From Bryobacteraceae bacterium (lineage in GTDB: Bacteria; Acidobacteriota; Terriglobia; Bryobacterales; Bryobacteraceae), in assembly GCA_947458745.1 (NCBI GenBank), contig CANGYQ010000003.1:186001-250000 (forward strand): a stretch of DNA of 64,000 nucleotides, read 5' to 3'. The notes under the pieces were generated by a model. That model did no database searches, had not been told where the DNA came from, and saw nothing but the letters and a program-made list of their open reading frames with translations. Shown piece by piece: positions 44,259 to 52,301 of the stretch; positions within the stretch are counted from its first letter, which is position 1; every line of letters begins with the position of its first letter. The translations under genes and the position numbers were made by a program.

Positions 44259-45266
44259 TTAACGGGGGTTCGGGCCGTCGTCTGCGCCCACGCCATCTGG
44301 AGCGGGTGCCGTCTGCCGGGCACGAGCCCCCACGGCGGCCGCACCGACGATGGCCAATCCCACCAGCGTCCAGGATTGCGGCTCCGGCACATCCAACAAG
44401 CTGACCGGGTAGACCAGCTTGGCGCTTTGTTCCTGATTCAAGTCGAGCTTCTTGCTGCGCCGCTCGTTGGCTCCCACATTTAGCTTCGCCTCGTTCTCCT
44501 TGGCGGCGAAGTCCAGCTTCTGGGTATCTTCGCGGGCCCCATCCTGTTCCTTGTTGCGGGACTCCTGCGCTTTGCCCGCTTCCTCAACCTTGGCATCAGA
44601 CTCATGCTGCCGCCGCTCGGTGGCCTTGCTGGATTGCTCCATCTGGACCTCGTCGTCGGTGATCCGGTTCGCCTTGCGGTCACTTTCAGCTTGCTTCTCG
44701 GCCACCATTTTCCGCTTATCCTCGGTGGTCTTGCTGTTCTGCTCCTGTAGGGCCTCCTGTTGAATGAGATTGAGGTCAGACGACTTCGACATTTGTTCTG
44801 CCTTGTCGTTGCGAGCCTCAGTCTTCCTCAACTGTTCGGCCCCCATCCGCTTTTCCGCGAACTCCTGGTTGGCCTCGGTAGCCTTCCGGTCCTGTTCGAG
44901 GGCCCGCGCCTGGTCATTGGCGGCGTCAATCTTGGCGCGGCCCTCCTTCTTGTCTTGCTCGGAGAGCGCAGCCGTCACGGTCGCTGAATTGGGGGTGATG
45001 GCAATGGCCATGGCCGCGGCGGGAGCCAGGGCGGCGGTGGCTGTCAAGCGGCGCAATATCTGCCGGCGGGAGTCGCGTGTGACGCCGGAGGGCAGGTTGA
45101 CGCGCCCGGCCAACAGGTCCAGCCGCTGCCAGACCAACTCACGCGGCCAACCGGTCTGAGTGGCGAGTTCGGCTACTGTCCGGCTGCCGTCACAAAGGGA
45201 ATGCAGATCAGACAGCTCCTGGCTTAGGCGGGCAAGTTCCACGATGGGCAGTGCGGTAGGACGCAT
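44259..45266 (-). CDS. PEP-CTERM protein with an N-terminal winged-helix-like domain and a charged coiled coil
   Basis: 335 residues from the ATG at 45266. Residues about 8-60 resemble a PqqD/winged-helix fold (VELARLSQELSDLHSLCDGS, then TVAELATQTGWPRELVWQRL). A basic TRDSRRQILRRL precedes a hydrophobic helix (about 73-91, ATAALAPAAAMAIAI), like an internal Tat- or Sec-type signal anchor. Residues about 103-290 are an extremely Lys/Glu/Asp/Gln-rich helix with few hydrophobics. The end, DVPEPQSWTLVGLAIVGAAA followed by a GARAR basic segment, is a PEP-CTERM sorting signal. The combination of a cytoplasmic-type domain before a signal anchor and an exosortase tail is unusual. No function is inferred. 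Confidence 0.72.
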   Translation of the reverse strand: MRPTALPIVELARLSQELSDLHSLCDGSRTVAELATQTGWPRELVWQRLDLLAGRVNLPSGVTRDSRRQILRRLTATAALAPAAAMAIAITPNSATVTAALSEQDKKEGRAKIDAANDQARALEQDRKATEANQEFAEKRMGAEQLRKTEARNDKAEQMSKSSDLNLIQQEALQEQNSKTTEDKRKMVAEKQAESDRKANRITDDEVQMEQSSKATERRQHESDAKVEEAGKAQESRNKEQDGAREDTQKLDFAAKENEAKLNVGANERRSKKLDLNQEQSAKLVYPVSLLDVPEPQSWTLVGLAIVGAAAVGARARQTAPAPDGVGADDGPNPR

Positions 45267-45307
45267 AGAAAATTGGTTAGCGCTACCCACCGCCCCCACT
45301 GGTAACC

Positions 45308-45511
45308 TTACCAGATCAACTTCAGGCCGCCCTGCAACTGGCGTGGATCGTTGGCTTGTGCCGTCACCCGCCCGAAATGCGCTCTGGCGGTGACACCGAT
45401 GTTGGTGCTGGCAAAGCGGACCCGGTTCATGGAGTTGAAGGCCTCGGCGCGGAACTGGAGCCGTACGTGTTCCGTGATGCCGAAGATCTTGCACACCGAA
45501 AGATCCAAGGA
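45308..45511 (-). pseudogene. C-terminal fragment of a TonB-dependent receptor
   Basis: 67 codons that match the last strands of the Oar-like receptors: SLDLSVCKIFGITEHVRLQF, RAEAFNSMNRVRF, then FGRVTAQANDPRQLQGGLKL and a final IW before the stop. The same blocks end the two intact receptors in this window (NINERFGLQFRTEVFNLFNR and SDKFRLEFRGEMFNLLNTV). Everything upstream of the fragment is replaced by the hpnI gene, so it is a deletion remnant. Confidence 0.78.
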
Positions 45512-45518
45512 GCCTGGC

Positions 45519-46568
45519 TCAGTTGAGCGTGACCGACTCCACGATGCGTCCGGAGGCGTCGAGCGTGATACGTTGATCGCGCCAGGTGGCCTGGTGGCCC
45601 ATCCATCCAGCCAGCCACACCGCAAACGCAAACAGATCCCATACCGGTGCCAACCACCAGCGGTGGCGCGATTCCTGGCAGTCCAGCAAGACGACACCTG
45701 TTATCCAAGCCGATAGCCACCGCAGTCCCAGCAGCAGGCCAGTGAACCGGTGATCGGCGTGGAGCGCAAGTGCCAGCAACAGCCAAACGCCCGCCTGAGC
45801 TACCGGCAAGCCCACAAAGCCGCCCGCTCGCGAGCAGCGAATAGTGCGTGCCCAACGCACCTGATGCTGCCACACCTGCCGCCAGTTGCCCTGCACTTGG
45901 GTCTGCACCACGACGGGGGCCAGTTCGGCCCGCAGCCCCAGCTGCGTGATCCCTTTGGCCAGTTGGTAGTCGTCGGCGATGTAGTCAGCAATCGCGGTGA
46001 AGCCGCCGCTGCGGTCCAGGTCTCCGTGCCGGAAGCCGAGCGTCGCCCCCAGGCCGAATTCACGAATGCCGATCAAGCGGGCCACCAGCACGCTTGGCAT
46101 GAAGTCCGTGGCGATTCCGAGGGCCTCAAACCGGCTGGGGCCGGAATCACCGCGTGCTCGGTAAAGGCAGGTCACTAGGCCGACGCCCGGCGTGAGGAGT
46201 GTCCGGATGACGGCTCGCACGTAGTCGCGCGGAACCTCAATGTCGGCGTCGTTGACGATCCAGATGGCAAATCGGGCCTGCTCGGCCAGGCGCATCAGCT
46301 TGCCCACCTTGCGATTGGCCGCGGGTAGTGATGCTTCGGCGGAAGTGACTATCTGAATACTGCCCGGATAGTCCTGGTCCTGATGACTGCGCATCGCCTT
46401 CTCCGGCGGCAGTTCACCCGGCGCGGAAGGCTTCAGGATGGAGACGGCCGGCCATTCGCCACCGGCGTGGCTTACGGGATTTCTGCGTTGTAGAAAGCGG
46501 ATGGCGGCCACGACGGCCAGCAACTGGTAGGCCGCTGGGATCAGCAGTAGGACGTTCCACCAGGCCAC
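45519..46568 (-). CDS. hpnI: Hopanoid/ceramide-type glycosyltransferase HpnI
   Basis: 349 residues, GT21-like (ceramide glucosyltransferase family). One N-terminal membrane helix (about 4-23) precedes the catalytic domain. Motifs in order are VSILKPSAPGELPP (D1 region), VNDADI (D2), ADDYQL (D3) and QHQVRWART (the Q/RxxRW motif). C-terminal membrane helices (about 255-320) follow. In hopanoid pathways HpnI adds N-acetylglucosamine to bacteriohopanetetrol, upstream of HpnK and HpnJ. It follows two small membrane protein genes with a one-base gap, and hpnJ lies 1 kb upstream on the same strand, supporting the assignment. The tail ends directly beside the receptor remnant. Confidence 0.85.
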   Translation of the reverse strand: MAWWNVLLLIPAAYQLLAVVAAIRFLQRRNPVSHAGGEWPAVSILKPSAPGELPPEKAMRSHQDQDYPGSIQIVTSAEASLPAANRKVGKLMRLAEQARFAIWIVNDADIEVPRDYVRAVIRTLLTPGVGLVTCLYRARGDSGPSRFEALGIATDFMPSVLVARLIGIREFGLGATLGFRHGDLDRSGGFTAIADYIADDYQLAKGITQLGLRAELAPVVVQTQVQGNWRQVWQHQVRWARTIRCSRAGGFVGLPVAQAGVWLLLALALHADHRFTGLLLGLRWLSAWITGVVLLDCQESRHRWWLAPVWDLFAFAVWLAGWMGHQATWRDQRITLDASGRIVESVTLN

Positions 46569-46569
46569 C

Positions 46570-46890
46570 TTATTGGCCCACCAGCCAGACGCCGACCGCC
46601 ACGCAGGCCGCCCCGGCCCAGCGGCTGAGCCCTACTTGCTCCTTCAGCAAAACGGACGCCAGGGCGGTTTCAATCACGATCGAAGCCGCCGTGGCCGGTA
46701 CGGCAAAGCTGTACTCCGCCACTTCCAGCAGCTTCAAGAACGAGAAGAAAGAGAGCGCCATGAAGATCACGGAGGTAGCTAGCATCGTATACCGTCGCCG
46801 CATCCCTTCGCCCTTCATCGCAGAACTTTGCAGCAGATCCGCGAACACGGTCGCCACCACGACTCCGGCCACCAGCAGCCAGCGCATCAT
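46570..46890 (-). CDS. Small EmrE/ArnE-like membrane protein (DMT superfamily), subunit 1
   Basis: 106 residues with four predicted transmembrane helices (about 3-20, 35-53, 62-82 and 88-105). The LKLLEVAEYSFAVPATAASIVIE segment and the GVWLVGQ end resemble half-size EamA/SMR-type transporters. It overlaps its partner gene by four bases (ATGA) and ends one base before hpnI. Paired half-transporters such as ArnE/ArnF flip lipid-linked sugars. Moving a hopanoid or its precursor across the membrane is a reasonable inference from context, not something the sequence proves. Confidence 0.8.
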   Translation of the reverse strand: MMRWLLVAGVVVATVFADLLQSSAMKGEGMRRRYTMLATSVIFMALSFFSFLKLLEVAEYSFAVPATAASIVIETALASVLLKEQVGLSRWAGAACVAVGVWLVGQ

Positions 46891-47270
46891 CGGTTGCCTT
46901 CCGGCGGCTGCGCCGCAGCGGTCGTGGTGGAAGCAGCGGTAGGTGTCACCAGCGCCGCCCCCGCGACAATCAACAATCCGCCCAACCAGCGCGTCAGGGA
47001 AACGGATTCACCCAGAAAAGCACTGCCCACCAGCAGTGGCACCAGGTAACCGATGCTGGTCACCGGGAGAACGTAGGAGAGATCCGCTAAGCTCAGCAGC
47101 TTCACGCGCGACAGCGTCCACACGATCAGCAGCGCAATGCCGCCCAAGGTCCAAAAGCTGAAGACGCCGCCATGCTTCATGCCCCAGTTGAGCGCATAGT
47201 TGCCTGCGGCGTTGGCGATGATGACGAAGGCGGCTAAGGGTAGGGGGCGGCTCACTCTCCGGCCTTCCAA
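46887..47270 (-). CDS. Small EmrE/ArnF-like membrane protein (DMT superfamily), subunit 2
   Basis: 127 residues with four predicted helices (about 10-27, 38-56, 62-83 and 91-109), followed by a Thr/Ala-rich cytoplasmic or periplasmic tail. The SRVKLLSLADLSYVLPVTSIGYLVPLL segment and FLGESVSLTRWLGGLLIVAG are EamA-type signatures. It is different in sequence from the partner encoded directly downstream, as expected for a heterodimeric half-transporter. It lies 25 bases after the UPF0175 gene, probably in one operon with hpnJ and hpnI. Confidence 0.8.
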   Translation of the reverse strand: MEGRRVSRPLPLAAFVIIANAAGNYALNWGMKHGGVFSFWTLGGIALLIVWTLSRVKLLSLADLSYVLPVTSIGYLVPLLVGSAFLGESVSLTRWLGGLLIVAGAALVTPTAASTTTAAAQPPEGNR

Positions 47271-47295
47271 TGATTCATCGTGCGCGTGTCAGAAG

Positions 47296-47559
47296 CTACC
47301 GGCAAGGCAGAGCAGTCCGGATAGTTTCGAGCTCAGCCTGCCACTCATCTTCCGTCATATCGATGAAGGGGATTCGCAACTCGGAAGAGTAACGGATAAA
47401 CTCGATCCGGCCCATACCGAGCAGTGATGCTGCCCTTCCGCTGGAAACATGGTGCCGGTGGTAGAGCTCCAATACAATCAACTCTCGGACTACGTCAGGT
47501 AAGGGCCGGTTGAAGGTACCGAGGATCTCTGTCAGATCTGAGTCCAGCGTCACCTGCAT
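47296..47559 (-). CDS. UPF0175 family protein
   Basis: 87 residues with the UPF0175 pattern: an N-terminal LPDVVRELIVLELYHRHHVS helix, SSGRAASLLGMGRIEFIRYS helix-turn-helix-like motif and a C-terminal DMTEDEWQAELETI helix. Members are small DNA-binding-like proteins, some annotated as antitoxins of PIN-domain toxins; no toxin partner is adjacent here. It sits 12 bases after hpnJ and 25 bases before the first half-transporter gene, so it is embedded in the hopanoid operon and may regulate it, or may be a stray insertion. Confidence 0.82.
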   Translation of the reverse strand: MQVTLDSDLTEILGTFNRPLPDVVRELIVLELYHRHHVSSGRAASLLGMGRIEFIRYSSELRIPFIDMTEDEWQAELETIRTALPCR

Positions 47560-47571
47560 AGCCTCCCCCTC

Positions 47572-49020
47572 TTAGTCACCCGTAACGCTGGCTGCGGCCT
47601 GGGCGTCGGCCACGAACTTCTTGCGCTTGGAACGGAGAGCCAGATACTCTTTGGCTTCCTTATACAGGCGCTTGGTGTCGCCGTTCATGATGGCTTTGCT
47701 GACCACGCGCCAAGCGGCGGCGGGGCGGTAGTAGTATTCGTCGTAGAATCGCTGCACCCAGTCCACCAGTTCGACGCGGTTCAGGCCGTCGTACTTGATG
47801 TTGGGCAACTGGTGACCATTCTCGTCGGTCATCGAATCGAGCGTGATCAGGTTGTTCTTCTGCGCGTAGTCGTAGAACTCGGTGCCCGGGTAGGGGTGCG
47901 CAATCGAGACCTGGATGGTTTCGCAGTTCAGTTCCTTGGCGAAGTCGATCGTCTTGCGGATCGAATCGCGGGTCTCGCCCGGCAGGCCGACGATGAAATC
48001 GGCATGGACCGTCAGGCCCAGCTTGTGCGCGTCCTTGGTGAACCGGCGCGCCATATCCACCGTCGCGCCCTTCTTGATGTTCTTCAGGATCTGTGGATCG
48101 CCCGATTCATAGCCCACGATCATCAACCGGCCGCCAGCATCTTTCATCGCCGACAGCGTGTCGTAGTCGGTGGTGACGCGGGAGGTGCAGCTCCAGGTGA
48201 TGCCCACCTTTTCCAGCTTCTTGCACAGCGCGATCGTCCGTTCTTTCTTGTAGTTGAACGTGTCGTCGTCAAAGAAAACTTCCTTCAAGCCGGGGAAGTT
48301 GTCCTTGGCCCAGGCCACTTCGTTCACGACGTCATCGATCGACCGCAAGCGCCAGCGGTGGCCGGAATGGGTTTGGGGCCACAGGCAGAACGTGCACATC
48401 GCCGGGCAGCCGCGTGAGGTGTAAAGGCTGATGAACGGATTGAGCAGGAACGGAACGTTGTAGCGCGTAAAGTCCAGGTCGCGCTTGTAGATCTGGGTTA
48501 CCCAGGGTAGCTCGTCCAGATTCTCAATCACCGGACCTTCGGGGTTGTGCATCAGGCCGCCGTTCTTGCGGAAGCTGACACCCGGCAACTCCTCCAGCGG
48601 CGTACCCTTGGCGTAGTTGACGATCTGATAATCGAACTCTTTGCGGACCACAAAGTCGATCACCGGGTTCTCGCGCAGGATCTTCTCCGGTTCCACCGTT
48701 ACTGGCGGGCCCACAAAGCAGACCTTCAGCTTGGGATTGACGTCGCGCATCATCCCGGCGATCTTCACATCGACCGCCAAGCCCGGCGTTGAGGTGAACA
48801 GCACCAGCAGCTCAAAATCCTTGGCCATCTCCACCGTTTGCTCAATCGAGATGTGATGCGGCGGAGCGTCCACCACCTTCGAATCGGGCAACAGGCCAGC
48901 CGGGTAGCAGAGCCACACCGGATACCAGTAGGACTCAATCTCGCGAGTGGCCGGCCAACGGGAACTAGCCCCGCCGTCAAAACCTTCAAACGAGGGCGGA
49001 TTTAGGAAAAGAGTTCGCAC
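47572..49020 (-). CDS. hpnJ: Hopanoid biosynthesis B12-binding radical SAM protein HpnJ
   Basis: About 482 residues from GTG 49020 (VRTLFLNPPSFEGFDGGASS, the family's conserved N-terminus, with GGAGGT just ahead). A TTG at 49095 is in frame but would add an unrelated leader. The N-terminal cobalamin-binding-like domain (about 1-165) includes YWYPVWLCYPAGLLPDSKVV. The radical SAM cluster motif is CPAMCTFC, then LWPQT; FFDDDTFN, WSCTSRV, GYESGD and FIVGLPGET follow in normal order. HpnJ makes the cyclitol ether from glycosylated bacteriohopanetetrol by radical ring contraction. With hpnI on the same strand this indicates cyclitol-ether hopanoids; hpnK is not in the window. Confidence 0.9.
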   Translation of the reverse strand: MRTLFLNPPSFEGFDGGASSRWPATREIESYWYPVWLCYPAGLLPDSKVVDAPPHHISIEQTVEMAKDFELLVLFTSTPGLAVDVKIAGMMRDVNPKLKVCFVGPPVTVEPEKILRENPVIDFVVRKEFDYQIVNYAKGTPLEELPGVSFRKNGGLMHNPEGPVIENLDELPWVTQIYKRDLDFTRYNVPFLLNPFISLYTSRGCPAMCTFCLWPQTHSGHRWRLRSIDDVVNEVAWAKDNFPGLKEVFFDDDTFNYKKERTIALCKKLEKVGITWSCTSRVTTDYDTLSAMKDAGGRLMIVGYESGDPQILKNIKKGATVDMARRFTKDAHKLGLTVHADFIVGLPGETRDSIRKTIDFAKELNCETIQVSIAHPYPGTEFYDYAQKNNLITLDSMTDENGHQLPNIKYDGLNRVELVDWVQRFYDEYYYRPAAAWRVVSKAIMNGDTKRLYKEAKEYLALRSKRKKFVADAQAAASVTGD

Positions 49021-49194
49021 AACACCTCCAGGATACCAACTCCCGGCGATTTCGCCCTCCTCCCGGGCCTGCTCTTTGGGCGAGGTGCGGACCAAACGGG
49101 GTGAAGGGGGTACTAAATCCGATGCCCTACCTACCTACGTATACGTCCTGCCGACCCAAGTCGGAGAAATCACCTGTTTGAAGGAGGAAAAACA

Positions 49195-49520
49195 TTGCGG
49201 ATCACTTTCCTGTTGATCACGCTCGCGATGGCGGCTTCGGCCGGCCCCTGTATGGTGGGGTCTCTAGCGGACTACATCAGCCTCGGTGCTGGTGGCTGTT
49301 CGCTGGGAGCCACGCCGGACGCACCGGTGGTGAAAGGCTTCACCATCACTCCGGGTCTTTTTGGCGCGACGCCGCTCGACTCTGGCTTTGTCACTATCAC
49401 CCCTATTGATCTGCCTTCCCAGAAGGGGATCAATGTGGCCTACTCGACCACTGCGGTGCTGGCTGCCCTGGAGACCTTCTTCCAGTTTCAGATCACCGGC
49501 CCCAATCTGGTGGGCGTAGC
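49195..49520 (+). pseudogene. 5' fragment of a secreted PEP-CTERM-type protein fused to a DUF4331 remnant
   Basis: This starts at TTG 49195, seven bases after AAGGAGG, and encodes a signal peptide (LLITLAMAASAGPCM) followed by GSLADYISLGAGGCSLGATP. The 'Cys, then SLADYI, then GAGGC-S-x-G' pattern resembles the N-terminus of secreted PEP-CTERM proteins in Acidobacteria. The frame remains open to 49716, but after about residue 109 the translation loses similarity, and a DUF4331 domain appears in a different frame. No PEP-CTERM tail follows. It looks like the 5' side of a chimeric, frameshifted gene. Confidence 0.55.
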
Positions 49521-50786
49521 GTCTTCCAGTTCCGGTTCAACACGGAACAGCGTTTGCCCGGCCTGTTTACGGCAATGGTCGGGTCTGGCTCCAGTGCGCC
49601 CATCCTGGCTCCCGCCAACTCGCCCGCGCCCGTGCCCCCGGGCACCGCGATCATCCCGCCGAAGATCATGTCGTTTGGCGATGCTGGCTTGGGCCAACGC
49701 CAGAACTATACGGTGACCATGGTGAAGGGTGGCGTATCGACGCCGATCTCGGGTCCTGGCCCCTTCTATGCGCTGCCGGCCAATGCCGGGCCGCGCACGA
49801 TTGACTATGACGCCATGTTCAACCAGGCCGTCTTTGCAGCGCCGAATGGCGTGAAGGTGTTTGCCGGCACCGTCGATGATCCCTTCTGGCTGGACCTGGG
49901 CGGCACGTTTGACACCGCCAACCTGCGCGCAGCCGTGCAGGGTGGAGTGTTGACGGCCGCACAGAACACAGCCACCGAGAACGTGGTGGCCGACACCGTG
50001 GCAGACTATGCGGTAAACGCGATCGCCATCGAAGTGCCCGTGAGCATGCTCACCAAAACCGGCGCCGTGGAGCCGCCATCGGCCGCGGCCGCCACCATCG
50101 GCGTCTGGGGCGCCACCTCTCGCCCGCGCGTCACCGTACGCCGGGCTCCGCTGCCTGCTCAGGGTTCCGGCGGCTGGAGCCAGATCCAGCGCATGGGCAA
50201 CCCGCTGATCAACGAACTGCTGGTGGGTATCGGTTCCAAGGACAAGTTCAGCATGGACCAGCCGAAGAATGACTCGCAGTTTGCGAGCTTCTTCCTCGAT
50301 CCGGTGTTGGCCCGCGCCTTGAATGCCGCCACCGGTGGCGTAGTCGCTATCCCGGCCGTACCGCGCCTGGACCTGCTGCCGGTGGTCACCTACGCCCCGC
50401 CCATCGCGGCGGCCGGCACCCCGGCCGGTCCCATCGCCGACATGCTCCGGCTGAATACCGGTGTTGCTCCCACGATGCCCGGCTCGCAAAACCGCATGGG
50501 GCTGCTGGGTGGCGATGCGGCCGGTTTCCCCAATGGCCGCCGCTTGGGCGACGATGTGGTGGATTCGGCGCTACGTCTGGTTGTCGGCGGCGTGCTGGCG
50601 GCTCCGTTCCCGGGGTTCAACGCCAACATCGGTGGTCGGTTGGGCGATGGGGTAAACGTGAACGACGCTCCCTATCGCAACACGTTCCCCTACCTGGCCA
50701 ATGCTCCCAGCGGCCGCGATCGCCGGCACATCGATCCAGGTGAACCGGGTTGCACCGCGGGCGCGGGCCCGGCCTGCGCTCAATAG
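49521..50786 (+). pseudogene. DUF4331 gene lacking its 5' part
   Basis: The frame beginning at VFQFRFNTEQRLPGLF (49521) carries the middle and end of a DUF4331 protein: IMSFGDAGLGQRQNYTV, VKVFAGTVDDPFWLDLGGTF, AIAIEVPVSML, IQRMGNPLINELLVGIGSKD, MLRLNTGV, GFPNGRRLGDDVVD and TFPYLANAPSGRD. The family's usual first 80-100 residues (with SSHREAP) are missing and are replaced by the out-of-frame PEP-CTERM-like 5' fragment. There is no start codon with a ribosome binding site at the junction; a TTG at 49554 exists. The domain itself is well preserved, so the damage may be recent or a frame error. Its function is unknown. Confidence 0.7.
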
Positions 50787-50805
50787 TCAGTCGCTCGGGT
50801 TCGCA

Positions 50806-50851
50806 AAAAAGAAAGGGCGCTTCCGGAAATCCCGGGAGCGCCCTCTTTCTG
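50806..50851. terminator. Bidirectional intrinsic terminator between convergent genes
   Basis: A strong hairpin: GGGCGCTTCCGG pairs with CCCGGGAGCGCCC (one wobble) around a short AAAT loop. On the minus strand the stem is followed by TTTCTTTTTTG, a good U-tract ending the lipoprotein-like gene; on the plus strand by CTCTTTCT, a weaker one ending the DUF4331 frame. Confidence 0.88.
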
Positions 50852-50866
50852 TTGCTGGCAGGGCAA

Positions 50867-51580
50867 CTAATCCTGGGGGCCGCCTTCGGCGGTGGGTGAA
50901 TCCACGCGGTGGAAGTTGGTGTAGTTGATATTCAGCTCCGTCCGGCCCACAATACGCGTGTCGGCGAAACTGGCGATCCGGGTGGGCACCGACACCCCAT
51001 CGCGTATCTGGAACTCGCGCACAAATTCGACGCGCTTCAAAAACACCGAGGGTGACTTTACGAAGCGGCCAGACTCTCGAACGGGTAGACAAGTCTGCGG
51101 GTCTAGCCAGACCTCGCCCTTAAACAGACCCACTTCCTTGCGTTTTGGCGTGAGTTCCACAATGTAGACCATCCGCGCGTCTCGCGTCTGCTCACCTTTG
51201 AACTTGAATTTGTAGTTGGCGGGATTGATTACCAACCGCTGATCGGGATTCTCAGACGCTTGCGCCTCGGTGGCCAGGTAGCGGGCAATGACGTCTTTCT
51301 TGACGGTATTGTCGCCATCAAACCGCAACGCATCGTAGGTAATCCGGCCGACTTTGGAGATCACCCGGAGGGCACGCAGCTTGCCGCGCTTCTCCAGGCG
51401 CGGAATGGACGCCTCGATATCGACATCCATTTCGACGCCACGCATCGCTTGACGCTGTACGTCCTGGCTGGACAGATACTTGGCGATGACGGGCAAATCC
51501 GCATCGTCACCCGTATCGGCCACCGCCACGAGTCCCAACATCAGCGCGGGCATAAATCGAACTAAACCCATTCTCACCAT
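50867..51580 (-). CDS. Secreted protein resembling outer-membrane lipoprotein-sorting (LolA-like) domains
   Basis: About 237 residues from the ATG at 51580 (an ATG nine bases later is also possible). A signal peptide (FMPALMLGLVAVADT) is followed by strands typical of a LolA/LolB-like half-barrel: MDVDIEASIPRLEKRGKLRA, NYKFKFKGEQTRDARMVYIV, LFKGEVWLDPQTCLPVRESG and VEFVREFQIRDGVSVPTRIA. The W-L-D-P-x-T-C-L-P-V-R turn is common to outer-membrane lipoprotein-sorting-like proteins of unknown role. It ends at the strong terminator at 50806-50851 and is monocistronic. Confidence 0.72.
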   Translation of the reverse strand: MVRMGLVRFMPALMLGLVAVADTGDDADLPVIAKYLSSQDVQRQAMRGVEMDVDIEASIPRLEKRGKLRALRVISKVGRITYDALRFDGDNTVKKDVIARYLATEAQASENPDQRLVINPANYKFKFKGEQTRDARMVYIVELTPKRKEVGLFKGEVWLDPQTCLPVRESGRFVKSPSVFLKRVEFVREFQIRDGVSVPTRIASFADTRIVGRTELNINYTNFHRVDSPTAEGGPQD

Positions 51581-51701
51581 TGTAGGACGATCGGGACCCC
51601 CGATTGGTTGCAAACTCCAACTACGGCCGGTTTTTGCTATCCAGGGATCGTTTTGAGCCATTGGATGACAAAGTGCATAGTGGAAGCGATGTGCCAAAGC
51701 G

Positions 51702-51729
51702 AAAAAAGCCACCTCAAAAGGTGGCTTTT
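51702..51729 (-). terminator. Intrinsic terminator after tRNA-Leu
   Basis: Read on the minus strand: AAAAGCCACC, a short TTTTGA loop, GGTGGCTTTTTT. The eight-base-pair stem with a run of Ts lies just ten bases beyond the CCA end of tRNA-Leu, so it probably ends the thiS-secG-tRNA transcript. Confidence 0.88.
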
Positions 51730-51738
51730 CAGATAATT

Positions 51739-51825
51739 TGGTGCGGTCGAGAGGACTTGAACCTCCACGAGATTGCTCCCGCTAGCACCTCAAGCTAGTG
51801 CGTCTGCCAATTCCGCCACGACCGC
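51739..51825 (-). tRNA. tRNA-Leu (anticodon GAG)
   Basis: 87 bases including an encoded CCA. The acceptor stem GCGGTCG pairs with CGACCGC. The anticodon stem CTAGC/GCTAG encloses loop TTGAGGT, giving anticodon GAG, which reads CUC and CUU leucine codons. A long variable arm (GGGAG, CAA, TCTC) marks a class II tRNA, and the T-arm has GGTTCAAGTCC. It lies directly after secG, a linkage seen in many bacteria. Confidence 0.97.
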
Positions 51826-51851
51826 TTAGGGTAAACCTAAAACTGCAAAAA

Positions 51852-52295
51852 CTACTTCTTCACCGGCGCTGGCTGGGCCGGGGCCGGCGTCGCCGGTGTT
51901 GTCACTGAACCTTTGGCCGGAGGGGTAACCCCCAGCGGAATCTGCATCGGCTGGCCCATCGGAGCGGACTGCCCGGGTTGGGCGGCCGGCGCTGACTTCG
52001 GCGTCACCGTCTTCAGATTGGCTTTGTCGAGAATGGTTGAATCACCGGCACCGCCCTTACCCGCATCGCGCGTTTGCAGGACCGCCAAAGAAAGCGACGT
52101 CACCATAAACAGACCGGCAGCCACGGTGGTGGCCTTGGAAAGAATGGTCGCCGCGCCCCGGGGGCCGAACGTCGTCTGCGAGCCCATGCCGCCAAACGCC
52201 CCTGCGATGTCAGCCGCTTTGCCGCTCTGCAGCAGCACAACGATGATCAGGAACAGGCAAACAACCACATGGATGACGGTGAGAAGAATCAGCAT
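51852..52295 (-). CDS. secG: Preprotein translocase subunit SecG
   Basis: 147 residues. SecG assists SecYEG-mediated protein export in the inner membrane. The first helix (about 3-22), the conserved LLQSGKAADIAGAFGGMGSQ turn (VVLLQ-x-G-K and the FGG-x-GSQ-T-x-FGPRG region) and the second helix (about 55-75) match the family. A long Pro/Ala/Gln-rich tail (about 95-147) is extra compared with E. coli SecG (110 residues) but is common in Acidobacteria. It starts six bases after thiS and is followed 26 bases later by tRNA-Leu. Confidence 0.94.
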   Translation of the reverse strand: MLILLTVIHVVVCLFLIIVVLLQSGKAADIAGAFGGMGSQTTFGPRGAATILSKATTVAAGLFMVTSLSLAVLQTRDAGKGGAGDSTILDKANLKTVTPKSAPAAQPGQSAPMGQPMQIPLGVTPPAKGSVTTPATPAPAQPAPVKK

Positions 52296-52301
52296 GACAA
52301 C

